Assembly (NCBI RefSeq): GCF_001881565.1 | Contig: NZ_MPDJ01000003.1 | Location: 327,537 to 382,300, forward strand | From: Eisenbergiella tayi | GTDB taxonomy: Bacteria > Bacillota > Clostridia > Lachnospirales > Lachnospiraceae | Reading direction: 5' to 3' | Length of the DNA stretch: 54,764 nt | Shown here: piece after piece, positions 26,546-35,121 of the stretch | Position numbering within the stretch: position 1 is the stretch's first letter | How the letters are laid out: each line of letters opens with the position of its first letter | Notes under the pieces: model-generated | What the model saw: the letters and a program-made list of their open reading frames with translations, nothing else | Database searches by the model: none | What the model was told of the DNA's origin: nothing | Position numbers and translations under genes: made by a program

Positions 26546-26556
26546 TTCTGCATAGT

Positions 26557-28506
26557 CTAATCTTCATCAGGAAGTACATTCTTTTTCAGACTGTTATATG
26601 CCAATCCGATATAAAGAAGGTAAATGGATAAAAACAGGGCGAGTATGATTCCCACAATAGCCAGGAGTTCTGCCGGTCCGGTCACAACACCGGGATCGAA
26701 GGAGCTTCCCAGGGCGAGGATAAAAGGAATGCCGATTAACAGCGGCGGTATGGCGGGCATGGTATAAAAGATAAGGAACTGACGTCGCAGCGCCTGTTTC
26801 ATTTCCTGCCTCTCCATTCCCAGCTTGTGAAGCAGTTCAAACTGCCGCCGGTAACGGCCGGTTTCACTGAGCTGCTGAATGGTAAGGATGGTAGCGGATA
26901 CCATGGTGAGCACAAGCGCCAGGTAAAAAAGAGGAAAGACGGTGATGGCATAAGTGGATGCATTTTCGTGTTCTATTTGGGTTTTACAGAAAATAGTATC
27001 GTAGCCGGAGATGATTTCATCCCTGTTATCCCGTATTTCATTTATCCGGTTATATTGCTCCATGGTCATGGGTTCTTCTGTCATGGCAGCATAAATATTG
27101 TGGCTGACAGGAAGCGCTACGGCCGCATCATCGGGAATAATGAGAAGGAAACCGCGGCCGTTGCCGTCCCACAGAGACTGGGTAAAGCCTTCGCTGTATA
27201 CGCCTCCCGGAAGCAGTGTCTGATCATCTATGGTGAGCGGTTCGGTGTAGCTGTCCATTCTTTTTTTCAAATAGGGCATGCAGTGAATGAGATACTGTCC
27301 GGGCTTGAGGGAAACCTCCGGGTAACCGAGCATGGCGCGCAGGGCCAGGTAATCGCTGGCCTTCATTATGGTATCATAATCAAAGGTCTGCCAATAATCG
27401 CCGCCCGATATGACATAGCGGGTCACCTGTGTGTCTTTGCCCCGGTAAATGTCATACTGCCGGGATTCCCGGATGGGGACATTGCCGTCAATATAGGCCA
27501 GATATTCATCAAAGCGTGTGGAATCCCGCCCGGAGGAGGAGATAAACAAATCAAAGCAGGTAGTCTGTTCGTTCCGATCCTGAAGCAGGACGTGGAACAG
27601 CATTCCTGCGCCTTCTGTGATAAGGGTTGCCGTTAACAGCAGGGCTATTGTGGCCATGACAACACCCATTGTGGCAAGCTTGGCTGACAGGGTACGGAAA
27701 ATCAGCAGCGTGTGGCCTTTGTATTTTTTCCCGGGGCGTTTGTCGAAATAGGCGGGTACGCCGGAGGAGAAGCTGATAAAAAAGCCGTAAAGGAAAACGA
27801 TGATACATGCGGATCCCAAAATACCCAGCGGAAGGCTGCGCAGGAGCAGCAGGATAGTGCCGATCAGGCCTGAAATGATGGATATAACGAATATTTTCCG
27901 GCGGCTGCGGCTTTTTTTCAGAAGTTCTTTTTCATTTTGGCGATCAGAATAAATCAAGTCACAGATTTTCATGGTACGTATGCGCCGGCGGCTGCGGAAG
28001 AGGGCAAACAGGTACACCAGAGCAAAATAGAAGATCGTTAAAAGCACGGTATTCAGCGAAAAAGAAAAACGGAAGGTATAAGGCGCCCGGAACAGAGTGA
28101 GCATGACCGCGCGCAGGGCCTGAAAAATCAGATTGCCCAGAATCGTTCCCAAAAGCAGGGCAATTCCGCCTACTGCCAGATTCTCCAGAAAAAACAGCCT
28201 TGCAACCTGGCTGTTTTCCAGGCCGGTCAGGATATAGGTGCCCAGCTCCCGTCCGCGCCGCGTCAGCATGAAGCTGATGGTATACTGCACCAGCCAGCCG
28301 ATGATGCAGACTACAACTATGCTGGCAAGTACGATTATCAGGGGCATAACATCCAATGCCGCCGACAGTCTCCGGATTTCCTGAGAAAAAACCAGTCCGT
28401 TGAAGGCATAGATCAGGGCTGCCGACATCACAATCGTGACAAAATAAACCAGATAATCCCGGGCCTGCCGCCGGGCGTTCCGAAGGGAGAGTTTAGATAA
28501 CGTCAC
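26557..28506 (-). CDS. Bce-type ABC transporter permease (FtsX family)
   Basis: A 649-residue permease. The first membrane segment follows LRNARRQARDYLVYFVTIVM, three more lie by residue 190, a large outside domain of about 200 residues (near 290-490) follows segment 7, and the rest follow it: the BceB layout. GTG 28506 is chosen because GGGAGGTGAT lies four bases upstream and the length then matches the family; it overlaps the ATPase gene by 14 bases. Partner of the adjacent ATPase in detecting and countering cell-wall-active antimicrobial peptides. Confidence 0.88.
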   Translation of the reverse strand: MTLSKLSLRNARRQARDYLVYFVTIVMSAALIYAFNGLVFSQEIRRLSAALDVMPLIIVLASIVVVCIIGWLVQYTISFMLTRRGRELGTYILTGLENSQVARLFFLENLAVGGIALLLGTILGNLIFQALRAVMLTLFRAPYTFRFSFSLNTVLLTIFYFALVYLFALFRSRRRIRTMKICDLIYSDRQNEKELLKKSRSRRKIFVISIISGLIGTILLLLRSLPLGILGSACIIVFLYGFFISFSSGVPAYFDKRPGKKYKGHTLLIFRTLSAKLATMGVVMATIALLLTATLITEGAGMLFHVLLQDRNEQTTCFDLFISSSGRDSTRFDEYLAYIDGNVPIRESRQYDIYRGKDTQVTRYVISGGDYWQTFDYDTIMKASDYLALRAMLGYPEVSLKPGQYLIHCMPYLKKRMDSYTEPLTIDDQTLLPGGVYSEGFTQSLWDGNGRGFLLIIPDDAAVALPVSHNIYAAMTEEPMTMEQYNRINEIRDNRDEIISGYDTIFCKTQIEHENASTYAITVFPLFYLALVLTMVSATILTIQQLSETGRYRRQFELLHKLGMERQEMKQALRRQFLIFYTMPAIPPLLIGIPFILALGSSFDPGVVTGPAELLAIVGIILALFLSIYLLYIGLAYNSLKKNVLPDED

Positions 28507-29251
28507 TGATATCACCTCCCAGCAAGGCGAGAACATCCAGGATTTCATGGTAAAACACGGTCCGTGAGCGTTCTCCGCGGATGAGCTCGTTGAACAGGCG
28601 GCCATCCTTTAAGAAAAGGATTCTGGACGCATAGCTGGCGCTGTAGGCATCATGGGTGACCATGAGAATGGTGGCGTTCATATCCCGGTTTATCCGGGTC
28701 ATGATTTCCAGAAGATTTTTGGAGGATTTGGAATCAAGGGCGCCGGTAGGCTCATCTGCCAGAATCAGCGACTGCCCCGCCACCATGGCACGTGCGCAGG
28801 CGGCCCGCTGTTTTTGCCCGCCGGATACCTGATAGGGGAATTTGGAGAGGGCGTCTTCGATACCAAGCTTAATCGCCACATCATGGACTTTTTTCTGAAC
28901 GGTAAGAGCATCCGCATGATTGATAGTGAGGGCCAGACCGATATTTTCTTCCAGGGTCAGGGTATCAAGGAGGTTAAAATCCTGAAAAACAAAGCCCAGC
29001 CGTTCCCGGCGGAAACGCGCCAGTTCACCGGAGGGTATTTCCGTGATATTTTCCCCGTCCAGCAGGATACTCCCGGCACTGGCCGTGTCAATGGTGGAAA
29101 TACAGTTGAGCAGTGTGGTTTTGCCGCTTCCCGAAGCCCCCATGATAGCGATGAATTCGCCGTCCTCCACGTCAAAGCTGATCCGATCCAGCGCTTTTGT
29201 GACATTGTTTTTGCTTCCATAATATTTCTCTATGTTTTTTATGTGCAGCAT
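28493..29251 (-). CDS. Bce-type ABC transporter ATP-binding protein
   Basis: A 252-residue ATPase with Walker A GASGSGKTTLL (about 39-49), Q-loop FVFQDFNLLD, signature VSGGQKQRAACARA and Walker B LILADEPTGALD. Typical of the MacB/LolD/BceA group that pairs with FtsX-type permeases. GGGAGA precedes the ATG. The kinase/regulator pair lies just upstream in the same direction, separated by 108 bases that should carry the regulated promoter. Confidence 0.91.
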   Translation of the reverse strand: MLHIKNIEKYYGSKNNVTKALDRISFDVEDGEFIAIMGASGSGKTTLLNCISTIDTASAGSILLDGENITEIPSGELARFRRERLGFVFQDFNLLDTLTLEENIGLALTINHADALTVQKKVHDVAIKLGIEDALSKFPYQVSGGQKQRAACARAMVAGQSLILADEPTGALDSKSSKNLLEIMTRINRDMNATILMVTHDAYSASYASRILFLKDGRLFNELIRGERSRTVFYHEILDVLALLGGDISDVI

Positions 29252-29359
29252 AATCGTGTCTCCCTTCTTTCAATGGTATAAGAGCAGGATACCTCATAAG
29301 CAAGGGCGGCGGTATCGAAGTTATATTGCACTTTCTTACATTTTTGAAAGGTTTGTGTG

Positions 29360-30376
29360 TCAGTCAGTCTGTGGAGTTATGGATTCCGGGGAAGGGAAAG
29401 TCAGGATTACGCTTGTTCCCTGTCCTTCGGCAGAATGAATCTGCAGATCGATTTCCATGGATCCGGCAAGGCGGCGGCACAGATACAGTCCCATACCGGT
29501 GGAACCGCCGCGTGACCGTCCGTTGCTGCCGGTGAAGCCCCGTTCAAAGACCCGGGGGAGTTCATGAGATGGGATGCCGATCCCGTTATCCTCGACGGTA
29601 AGCTGTATCTGCCGGCCCAGCTGCCGGGCGGACAGGGTGATGACCGGAGTACCGGTGCGGTATCGGACCGCATTCTGCAGAAGCTGTCCTAAGATAAAGC
29701 ATACCCACTTGCCGTCCGTATACACGGTTTGTGCCAGATCCCCGGTTTCGATCCGCACACCGCTCTGTATAAGAAGAGACTGGTGCTGTTCGATCGCCTC
29801 TTCCGCGATCCCGGCGAGATCGGTCCGTGAAATGATAAAGTCATTTTCAGGGCTTTCCGCCCGGGCATAAAAAAGAACCCGCTCCACATGATTATCGATT
29901 TGGCTGAGTTCCCGGGAAAGCTTTGCCCTCAGCCGGGGATCGGCGCTGCGGCAGATCAGCCTGGCGGCCGTAATGGGTGTCTTGATTTCATGAACCCAGC
30001 TTTCGATATATTCCCGGTAGTCCCGCTGCGCGCAGCGGGCGTCGGATACGGCTTCGATCATGGCTTTGCCCGACCGGCGCATCAGCTGATAAATCCGGCG
30101 TTCATAGGCGTTATGGGGAGTGGGCACACATTCGGAAAACAGGTGCTTCTGATCGAGCCCGTCCATAATAGACTTCAGCTCATCCAGATGAGAACGTAAC
30201 TTCAGAAAATCATATGCCTGCAGGATAAGAAACAGCAGGAACCAGACGATAAGGATGATGATCAATATGCCGGCCTGTGTGCCGGTTGCCAGCAGAAAAA
30301 CGGTCATGACAGCCATGGATACCGGCTGAAGGACGAGCCGTCCGAGCCTGTCGGATAAGAATTCTTTTAATGTCAT
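29360..30376 (-). CDS. Bce-type intramembrane-sensing histidine kinase
   Basis: A 338-residue kinase with two close N-terminal membrane segments (about 15-60) and almost no outside loop, the hallmark of kinases that read the state of their partner ABC transporter. The phosphoacceptor His is in ESWVHEIKTPITAA (about H130); the ATPase domain has QNAVRY (N box), VEDNGIGIP and STGMGLYLC. It overlaps the response-regulator gene by four bases. Confidence 0.9.
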   Translation of the reverse strand: MTLKEFLSDRLGRLVLQPVSMAVMTVFLLATGTQAGILIIILIVWFLLFLILQAYDFLKLRSHLDELKSIMDGLDQKHLFSECVPTPHNAYERRIYQLMRRSGKAMIEAVSDARCAQRDYREYIESWVHEIKTPITAARLICRSADPRLRAKLSRELSQIDNHVERVLFYARAESPENDFIISRTDLAGIAEEAIEQHQSLLIQSGVRIETGDLAQTVYTDGKWVCFILGQLLQNAVRYRTGTPVITLSARQLGRQIQLTVEDNGIGIPSHELPRVFERGFTGSNGRSRGGSTGMGLYLCRRLAGSMEIDLQIHSAEGQGTSVILTFPSPESITPQTD

Positions 30377-31038
30377 AGCTGATACCCCAATCCGCGCCGT
30401 GTTCTGATGTAACCCGGGAAACCAAGTTCCTCCAGCTTTGTCCTGAGACGTGTTATGTTTACGCTCAGTGTGTTATCATCAATGTAAATATGACTGTTCC
30501 ATAATAATTCGATCAAATCGTTCCGTGAAATGATTTCACCGGGATGATTCATGAGATGCGCCAGGATTTTGATTTCGTTTTTCGTCAGCTCCGCAGTCCG
30601 TTCACCTGAGGTAACCACACCCTTTGAGAGACAGAGGCTGAGCCCGTTTACGTTCAGCACATCAGGTTCCTGCTGTCTGCTGCTCCTGCGCAGAACGGCT
30701 TTGATATGGGCAAGCAGAACAGGGATGTTGTAGGGCTTGGTAATATAGTCATCACCGCCCAGACTCAGCGCCCGCAGCTCGTCCATGGCGGAATTGCGGC
30801 TGGTGACGAAGATGATTGGGACGCCTGTTTTGCTGTGGATATCTGCGCACAGGGAGAAGCCGTCCCGCCCGGGAAGCCCGAGATCGAGAAGAATGAGATC
30901 AGGGCCGCTGTCCGTGACCTGTTCCGGTATATTAACGAAGTCATTTATAACCAGGGCCTGATAGCCTTCATTATTCAAAAGGATAGCCAGTTCCTCCCGG
31001 ACGGACGGCTCATCCTCGATAATCATTATTTTCTGCAT
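30373..31038 (-). CDS. OmpR-family response regulator (BceR-like)
   Basis: A 221-residue regulator with receiver domain (acidic pair E8/D9, phosphoacceptor D52 in LILLDLGLPG, conserved Thr in FVTSRN and Lys in YITKPYN) and a C-terminal winged helix (about 125-221, ending in RTRRGLGYQL). Start 31038 has a GGTGG-type ribosome site. Co-transcribed with the kinase and expected to activate the ABC genes downstream. Confidence 0.91.
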   Translation of the reverse strand: MQKIMIIEDEPSVREELAILLNNEGYQALVINDFVNIPEQVTDSGPDLILLDLGLPGRDGFSLCADIHSKTGVPIIFVTSRNSAMDELRALSLGGDDYITKPYNIPVLLAHIKAVLRRSSRQQEPDVLNVNGLSLCLSKGVVTSGERTAELTKNEIKILAHLMNHPGEIISRNDLIELLWNSHIYIDDNTLSVNITRLRTKLEELGFPGYIRTRRGLGYQL

Positions 31039-31273
31039 AGGGCACCACCTTTATTTCTTTTGCCTCCATAGTAACACAGAACAATCGTTTTGGGCAATTT
31101 CTATTAAGACATACGGTTTCCTTTTATGGTAAAATGGGAACAGTTCAGGCAGGATTGAACTGCGATACAAAAAGAAACCGTTTATGGGATTACTGTACCG
31201 GAGCCTTGCCGTGAGACGTACAGGGGTATGGGCGAAGTTTGAGTAAAATAAAAAAGGAAAGAGGCTTTCATAT
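31039..31273. other. Divergent region with nested inverted repeats upstream of araC-clpP
   Basis: 235 bases between the leftward response regulator and the rightward AraC-type gene. A 13-bp inverted repeat with one mismatch (31113-31125 with 31169-31181, ACGGTTTCCTTTT on the left) encloses a second perfect one, CAGTTC (31141-31146) with GAACTG (31157-31162). Together they could fold into a branched leader RNA or act as a two-part operator. Confidence 0.5.
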
Positions 31274-31684
31274 ATGAGTAATGAATCAGCGGTCAGAAGC
31301 GTGCTGCAATACATCCGGGATAACCTCAATGAAGATCTGACATTGGAAAAAATCGCAAAAGAACTCAATTATTCCAGGTTCTATATAGCCAGGGCTTTTG
31401 CAGAAAATACGGGCTGTACCATATATAAATACATTCAGGGGCGGCGGCTTACGGAAGCGGCGGAAAAGCTGGTATATACAGATATACCAATTGTGGAAAT
31501 CGCCTGTGAAGCCAGCTATAGTTCCCAGCAGGCGTTTACGCTGGCCTTTCACAAGCTGTATGGATGTACGCCGCAGGAATATAGAATAAAAGGTGATTTT
31601 TATCCCAAGCAGACGGAGATATCCATGTGCAGCAGATTTTATTCTGCGTCCTGCAGGAACAAGGCGGGGAGGATGGCGGCATGA
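31274..31684 (+). CDS. AraC-type DNA-binding domain protein, no ligand domain
   Basis: A 136-residue protein that is almost only the AraC/XylS double HTH (residues 5-105: [20 protein letters not shown], then [20 protein letters not shown] and YGCTPQEYR). A short basic/Cys-containing tail follows. There is no sensing domain, as in MarA/SoxS/Rob-type regulators, whose level rather than ligand sets their activity. The stop overlaps the start of the ClpP gene (ATGA). AGGAAAGAGG lies upstream of the ATG. Confidence 0.86.
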   Translation: MSNESAVRSVLQYIRDNLNEDLTLEKIAKELNYSRFYIARAFAENTGCTIYKYIQGRRLTEAAEKLVYTDIPIVEIACEASYSSQQAFTLAFHKLYGCTPQEYRIKGDFYPKQTEISMCSRFYSASCRNKAGRMAA

Positions 31685-32280
31685 GTACAGCGATACCCTA
31701 CGTGATAGAACAGACTAAAAATGGGGAGAGAAGCTATGATATTATGTCAAGGCTTTTGTCCGACCGTATTATTTTTCTGGGAACACAGGTGGATGATGTT
31801 TCGGCAGAGCTGATCGTGGCGCAGCTGCTGTTTCTGGAATCCCAGGATCCTGAAAAGGATATCCAGCTGTACATTAACAGCCCGGGAGGCTCCATTACGG
31901 CCGGGTTCGCCATTTATGATACGATGCAGTATATCAAATGTGATGTTTCCACTGTGTGTATCGGGATGGCGGCGAGCTTTGGTGCGGTTCTTCTTGCGGG
32001 AGGAACGAAGGGAAAACGGATGGCGCTTCCCAATGCGGAAATTATGATCCATCAGGCGGCGATCAGCGGAAACGGGATACAGGGACCGGCCAGTGATATC
32101 AAGATTCTGTCGGATCATATGCAGAGAAGCAATCAGAGGGTGATACGGATCCTGGCGGAAAGTACGGGGAAAACGGAAGAGGAACTGAAGGCGGATACAG
32201 ACAGGGATTATTATATGTCCGCGGCGGAGGCGCTGGAGTATGGGATGATTGATCAGATATTTGATGGGAGAAGGCGTTAA
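31681..32280 (+). CDS. clpP: ClpP-family ATP-dependent protease proteolytic subunit
   Basis: A 199-residue serine protease subunit. Catalytic triad by homology: Ser99 in GMAASFGA, His124 in IMIHQAA and Asp172 in [10 protein letters not shown]. The handle and oligomer regions are complete ([20 protein letters not shown]), so it should form the tetradecameric chamber. ATG 31681 follows GGGGAGG and overlaps the AraC gene by four bases. No clpX or tig next to it, unlike the housekeeping copy in most Clostridia, so this is probably a second ClpP. Confidence 0.9.
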   Translation: MSTAIPYVIEQTKNGERSYDIMSRLLSDRIIFLGTQVDDVSAELIVAQLLFLESQDPEKDIQLYINSPGGSITAGFAIYDTMQYIKCDVSTVCIGMAASFGAVLLAGGTKGKRMALPNAEIMIHQAAISGNGIQGPASDIKILSDHMQRSNQRVIRILAESTGKTEEELKADTDRDYYMSAAEALEYGMIDQIFDGRRR

Positions 32281-32315
32281 AAGACCTGATAAGAAACTGA
32301 TAAAAAGAAATAACA

Positions 32316-32349
32316 AAAAAGGAGAAAGTTAAGCAGCTTTCTCCTTTTT
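32316..32349. terminator. Strong terminator between convergent clpP and flavin reductase genes
   Basis: A perfect 13-bp stem AAAAAGGAGAAAG (32316-32328) with CTTTCTCCTTTTT (32337-32349), 8-base loop. Runs of A and T on the two sides make it bidirectional. Confidence 0.85.
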
Positions 32350-32352
32350 GTA

Positions 32353-32886
32353 TCAGTCCTTCACAAGAATATCAGTGATTTCCGCAATATACAGCAGATG
32401 ATAACCTCCTCCGGTTCCGTCCGCATGATTATCTCCGCCGTACCACTTCTGTGTAAATTCCTTATCCCCGAGGAAATCCTCTTCCTTCAGCGGCGTGACG
32501 CAAAGCTTTTTACACAGAATAGCCATCCGGCATTCTTCAAAATAAGGAACTTCGCCGGAATGGGCTACTGTAAGCCCTGATTCCTTAACCTTATCCTGGT
32601 CACGGCCGGAAACAGTCCCGCAGTAGCCAAGCATCTTCCGGCAGCTGTTGTCGAATACTGTGAGTGAAAAGACATCGGAGGCGTCCAGGAATTCCCGGGT
32701 AAAGCGTTCCGGGCGGACTGCGCACATTACAACCGGCTTCTGCCATAAAATACCTGCCGTAGCCCACGCCACGGTCATGGGATTGACGCGTCCTTCTTTT
32801 TCGGCAGACATAAGGAACCAGTCTTTGCTGATCAGACTGAATATATTTTCCGTCATCTGTACGGGTTTGATTGAATGAAATGCCAT
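32353..32886 (-). CDS. Flavin reductase-like domain protein
   Basis: A 177-residue protein of the flavin reductase/FMN-binding split-barrel family (SAEKEGRVNPMTVAWATAGI, VVMCAVRPERFTREFLDASD, FSLTVF). Members bind FMN and often supply reduced flavin or act on small substrates. It follows the opine dehydrogenase by 46 bases in the same direction, so the two are likely co-transcribed. Partner oxygenase not apparent. Confidence 0.85.
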   Translation of the reverse strand: MAFHSIKPVQMTENIFSLISKDWFLMSAEKEGRVNPMTVAWATAGILWQKPVVMCAVRPERFTREFLDASDVFSLTVFDNSCRKMLGYCGTVSGRDQDKVKESGLTVAHSGEVPYFEECRMAILCKKLCVTPLKEEDFLGDKEFTQKWYGGDNHADGTGGGYHLLYIAEITDILVKD

Positions 32887-32932
32887 GATTCAAGCTCCTT
32901 CCATAAGCTGTTGATTCCCCTGGCGGGGGATT

Positions 32933-34015
32933 TTATTTACCGGTTTCCAGATATTCTTTTAATTCTTCCTTTGTCATGCCTTCTATTCCCAAATCCTGAA
33001 GAGAGTGCCCTTTTGTCCAGCAGTCATAGCCGAGAAGGGCAGAACCGATTGTGATCATGGACCCGATGACCGGCACATCTACGTTCATGGCCCGGGCGAG
33101 CTTTGCCCAGGGGGCCAGGCCGTAGGGGATATCTTCTGCATAGTAGCGGCTGTTGGTATCGGCAGGCCCTTTTATTTTGGCAAAATTGGGATCACTGGCA
33201 ATCGCCTCACCAATATCGTCCGTTACGATTGAACCGCCGACTCCGTGGGCAACGATATCACTGGCATAGCCGAAGCTGTCCAGCAGTGCGATACGTTCCT
33301 TGTCGATGGCCTCTGTGGTACGGGCAACACAGGGGGTAAAGCCCTCTGTATAGAAATAAAATTCGCCCTTTGCATATTCAATCCTTCCTGCGTTCAGAAT
33401 GCAGCCCGGAACATGGATGATGGGATTCAGACTGGAAAGTCCGCAGGCGATTACGCTTTCCACCGCTTCCAGAGAAGGATAGAAGGTGCGGAGCTTCTCC
33501 ACGGTCTCCTGCGTTCTGCATGCGGGCATCACACCGACTTTGAGGGGATTAAATAGGCTCATAATCAACGTGCTTCCGGGCCCCTGAAGGCGGGTGGCAT
33601 AGGGCAGGGTGTTTGTCTCTGCAACGACCACATCCTCCAGTCCTTTTTTCCTGAATTCCTTCCAGAAAATAAGACTGTCGAAGGTACCGGGCATCACCAT
33701 AACAGTCTGGCCGGGATGTACGAGTTCCGCCAGCGCTCTGGCATAAACGTCATGGGCAAAGGCGGGTACCGCCACAAAAATAAATTCCACATCCTGTATG
33801 GCTTCACGCAGATCGGATGTCACCATGCCGATTTTGACGGTGGCGTTTCCGGCAGCTCCTGCCATTGTGATTTCGTGGGTGTCAAAAACCTTTTTAATAT
33901 TACCTGCAAAACGTGCATCTTCATACATATGTACGCAAAAACCGCGGTTGGAGAGATCCGCCGCAGCGGCATGTCCTCCGTTTCCTCCTCCTAATACAGC
34001 AACCTTAACAGCCAT
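32933..34015 (-). CDS. Opine (octopine/nopaline-type) dehydrogenase
   Basis: A 360-residue NAD(P)-dependent enzyme. The nucleotide-binding loop is VAVLGGGNGGHAAAADL (residues 4-20) and the octopine/nopaline-type C-terminal domain includes NPIIHVPGCILNAGRIEYAK, with the likely catalytic His, and DIPYGLAPWAKLARAMNVD. It reversibly joins an amino acid and an alpha-keto acid. ATG 34015 is preferred over the GTG two codons upstream because AAAGGA is then correctly spaced. Divergent from a LysR regulator with a candidate LysR box between them. Confidence 0.86.
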   Translation of the reverse strand: MAVKVAVLGGGNGGHAAAADLSNRGFCVHMYEDARFAGNIKKVFDTHEITMAGAAGNATVKIGMVTSDLREAIQDVEFIFVAVPAFAHDVYARALAELVHPGQTVMVMPGTFDSLIFWKEFRKKGLEDVVVAETNTLPYATRLQGPGSTLIMSLFNPLKVGVMPACRTQETVEKLRTFYPSLEAVESVIACGLSSLNPIIHVPGCILNAGRIEYAKGEFYFYTEGFTPCVARTTEAIDKERIALLDSFGYASDIVAHGVGGSIVTDDIGEAIASDPNFAKIKGPADTNSRYYAEDIPYGLAPWAKLARAMNVDVPVIGSMITIGSALLGYDCWTKGHSLQDLGIEGMTKEELKEYLETGK

Positions 34016-34035
34016 ATCCACACATCCTTTCCTAA

Positions 34036-34064
34036 AAATTAATATTTTACTGTATTCATTGTAA
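34036..34064 (-). promoter_or_regulatory. Candidate promoter of the opine dehydrogenase gene
   Basis: On the minus strand: TTACAA (34059-34064), 17-base spacer, TAATTT (34036-34041). A weak sigma-A match, consistent with activator dependence. Confidence 0.45.
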
Positions 34065-34071
34065 CGCTTGC

Positions 34072-34091
34072 ATATGAATTACGTATCATAT
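34072..34091. promoter_or_regulatory. Candidate LysR-type binding site
   Basis: ATATGA (34072-34077) and TCATAT (34086-34091) form an inverted repeat with an 8-base spacer, containing the T-N11-A pattern of LysR boxes. It lies between the divergent LysR and opine dehydrogenase genes, about 50 bases upstream of the predicted leftward start point. Confidence 0.6.
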
Positions 34092-34158
34092 AAAATTGCT
34101 ATCAGGATATATAAAAAGAATATGACATTTTTTCATCCGGTCATTGTGGGAGGCGTCT

Positions 34159-35121
34159 ATGAATCTTCAGCAATTAAAATATGTACTGGCTATTTATAAA
34201 GAAGGCTCCATCACAAAAGCGTCCCATGCGCTGTTCTGTGCACAGCCGAATGTGAGCAGCGCCCTGAAGAGCCTGGAAAGCGAACTGCATATACGTATAT
34301 TTGACCGCACGCTCAACGGTGTGGAACTCACGCCGCAGGGAGAGGCCTTTATTTCCTATGCGGTAAATATCATGGCGCAGGTGGAGCGGCTGGAGAACAT
34401 CGGGAATGAATCCGTGGAAATCCCGGCGTCCCTGGGGATTTCCGTTTCCCGTGCCTCCTATTGCACGCAGGCGCTGTCGCTGTGGATGAATGAGGAAATC
34501 CGTCCGGAACAGCCGCTTTCCCTTCATTTCTGTGAAACAAATACAGAGAAGGTGATCGATCAGGTTTTCCGGGCGGAAAGCGATTTGGGGGTCATACGCA
34601 TTCCCGCTTTTTATGAAAGCTACTACGGACAGCTGCTGGCAAACAAGAATCTGTGCCATACGCTTCTGATGCGTTTTCAGATGCTGCTGGTCATGCGCCG
34701 GGATCATCCCCTGGCAGGGAAGGCGGATATCACTCCGGATATGCTCAAACGGTACACGGAGATCGTGCACGGTGACCACCGCAACCCTTCCATGACTATG
34801 GCGCGCATCGATCCGCTTTTGCAGGAGACGCCGCCGCGGCGGATTTATGTCTATGACAGAGGGAGTCAGATTGATCTTTTGAAAACGCTTCCGGGCGCTT
34901 ATATGTGGGCATCGCCCATACCGGAGGATATTCTGGAGGAAGCCGGTATGATTTTGCGTTCCAGTTCCATGGCAAAGGTCTATAACCTGGATTTGCTTAT
35001 ACGGAGGAAAAACAGTCCGGAAAACACTATGGCGAAGAGCTTTGCAGACTATCTGAAGAAGTATGCGGAGCGGCTTGCAAATGAGGCAGACAACTGCAGT
35101 GCAGAAAAGGAAATAAAGTGA
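34159..35121 (+). CDS. LysR-family transcriptional regulator
   Basis: A 320-residue LTTR with N-terminal winged HTH (residues 1-60; GSITKASHALFCAQPNVSSA) and a substrate-binding effector domain (about 90-300). ATG 34159 follows GGGAGG with a 6-base gap. Divergent from the opine dehydrogenase, which it likely controls. Its stop overlaps the start of an OmpR-type response regulator (ATGA-type junction), an unusual coupling. Confidence 0.88.
   Translation: MNLQQLKYVLAIYKEGSITKASHALFCAQPNVSSALKSLESELHIRIFDRTLNGVELTPQGEAFISYAVNIMAQVERLENIGNESVEIPASLGISVSRASYCTQALSLWMNEEIRPEQPLSLHFCETNTEKVIDQVFRAESDLGVIRIPAFYESYYGQLLANKNLCHTLLMRFQMLLVMRRDHPLAGKADITPDMLKRYTEIVHGDHRNPSMTMARIDPLLQETPPRRIYVYDRGSQIDLLKTLPGAYMWASPIPEDILEEAGMILRSSSMAKVYNLDLLIRRKNSPENTMAKSFADYLKKYAERLANEADNCSAEKEIK

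Noticed and set aside
26827..27636. A 269-codon antisense frame in the Bce permease gene
   Set aside because: No start signal, no domain; shadow of the permease gene.
29252..29359. A BceR operator in front of the Bce ABC genes
   Set aside because: Region is in the right place, but no clear inverted repeat matching known BceR sites could be found by eye.
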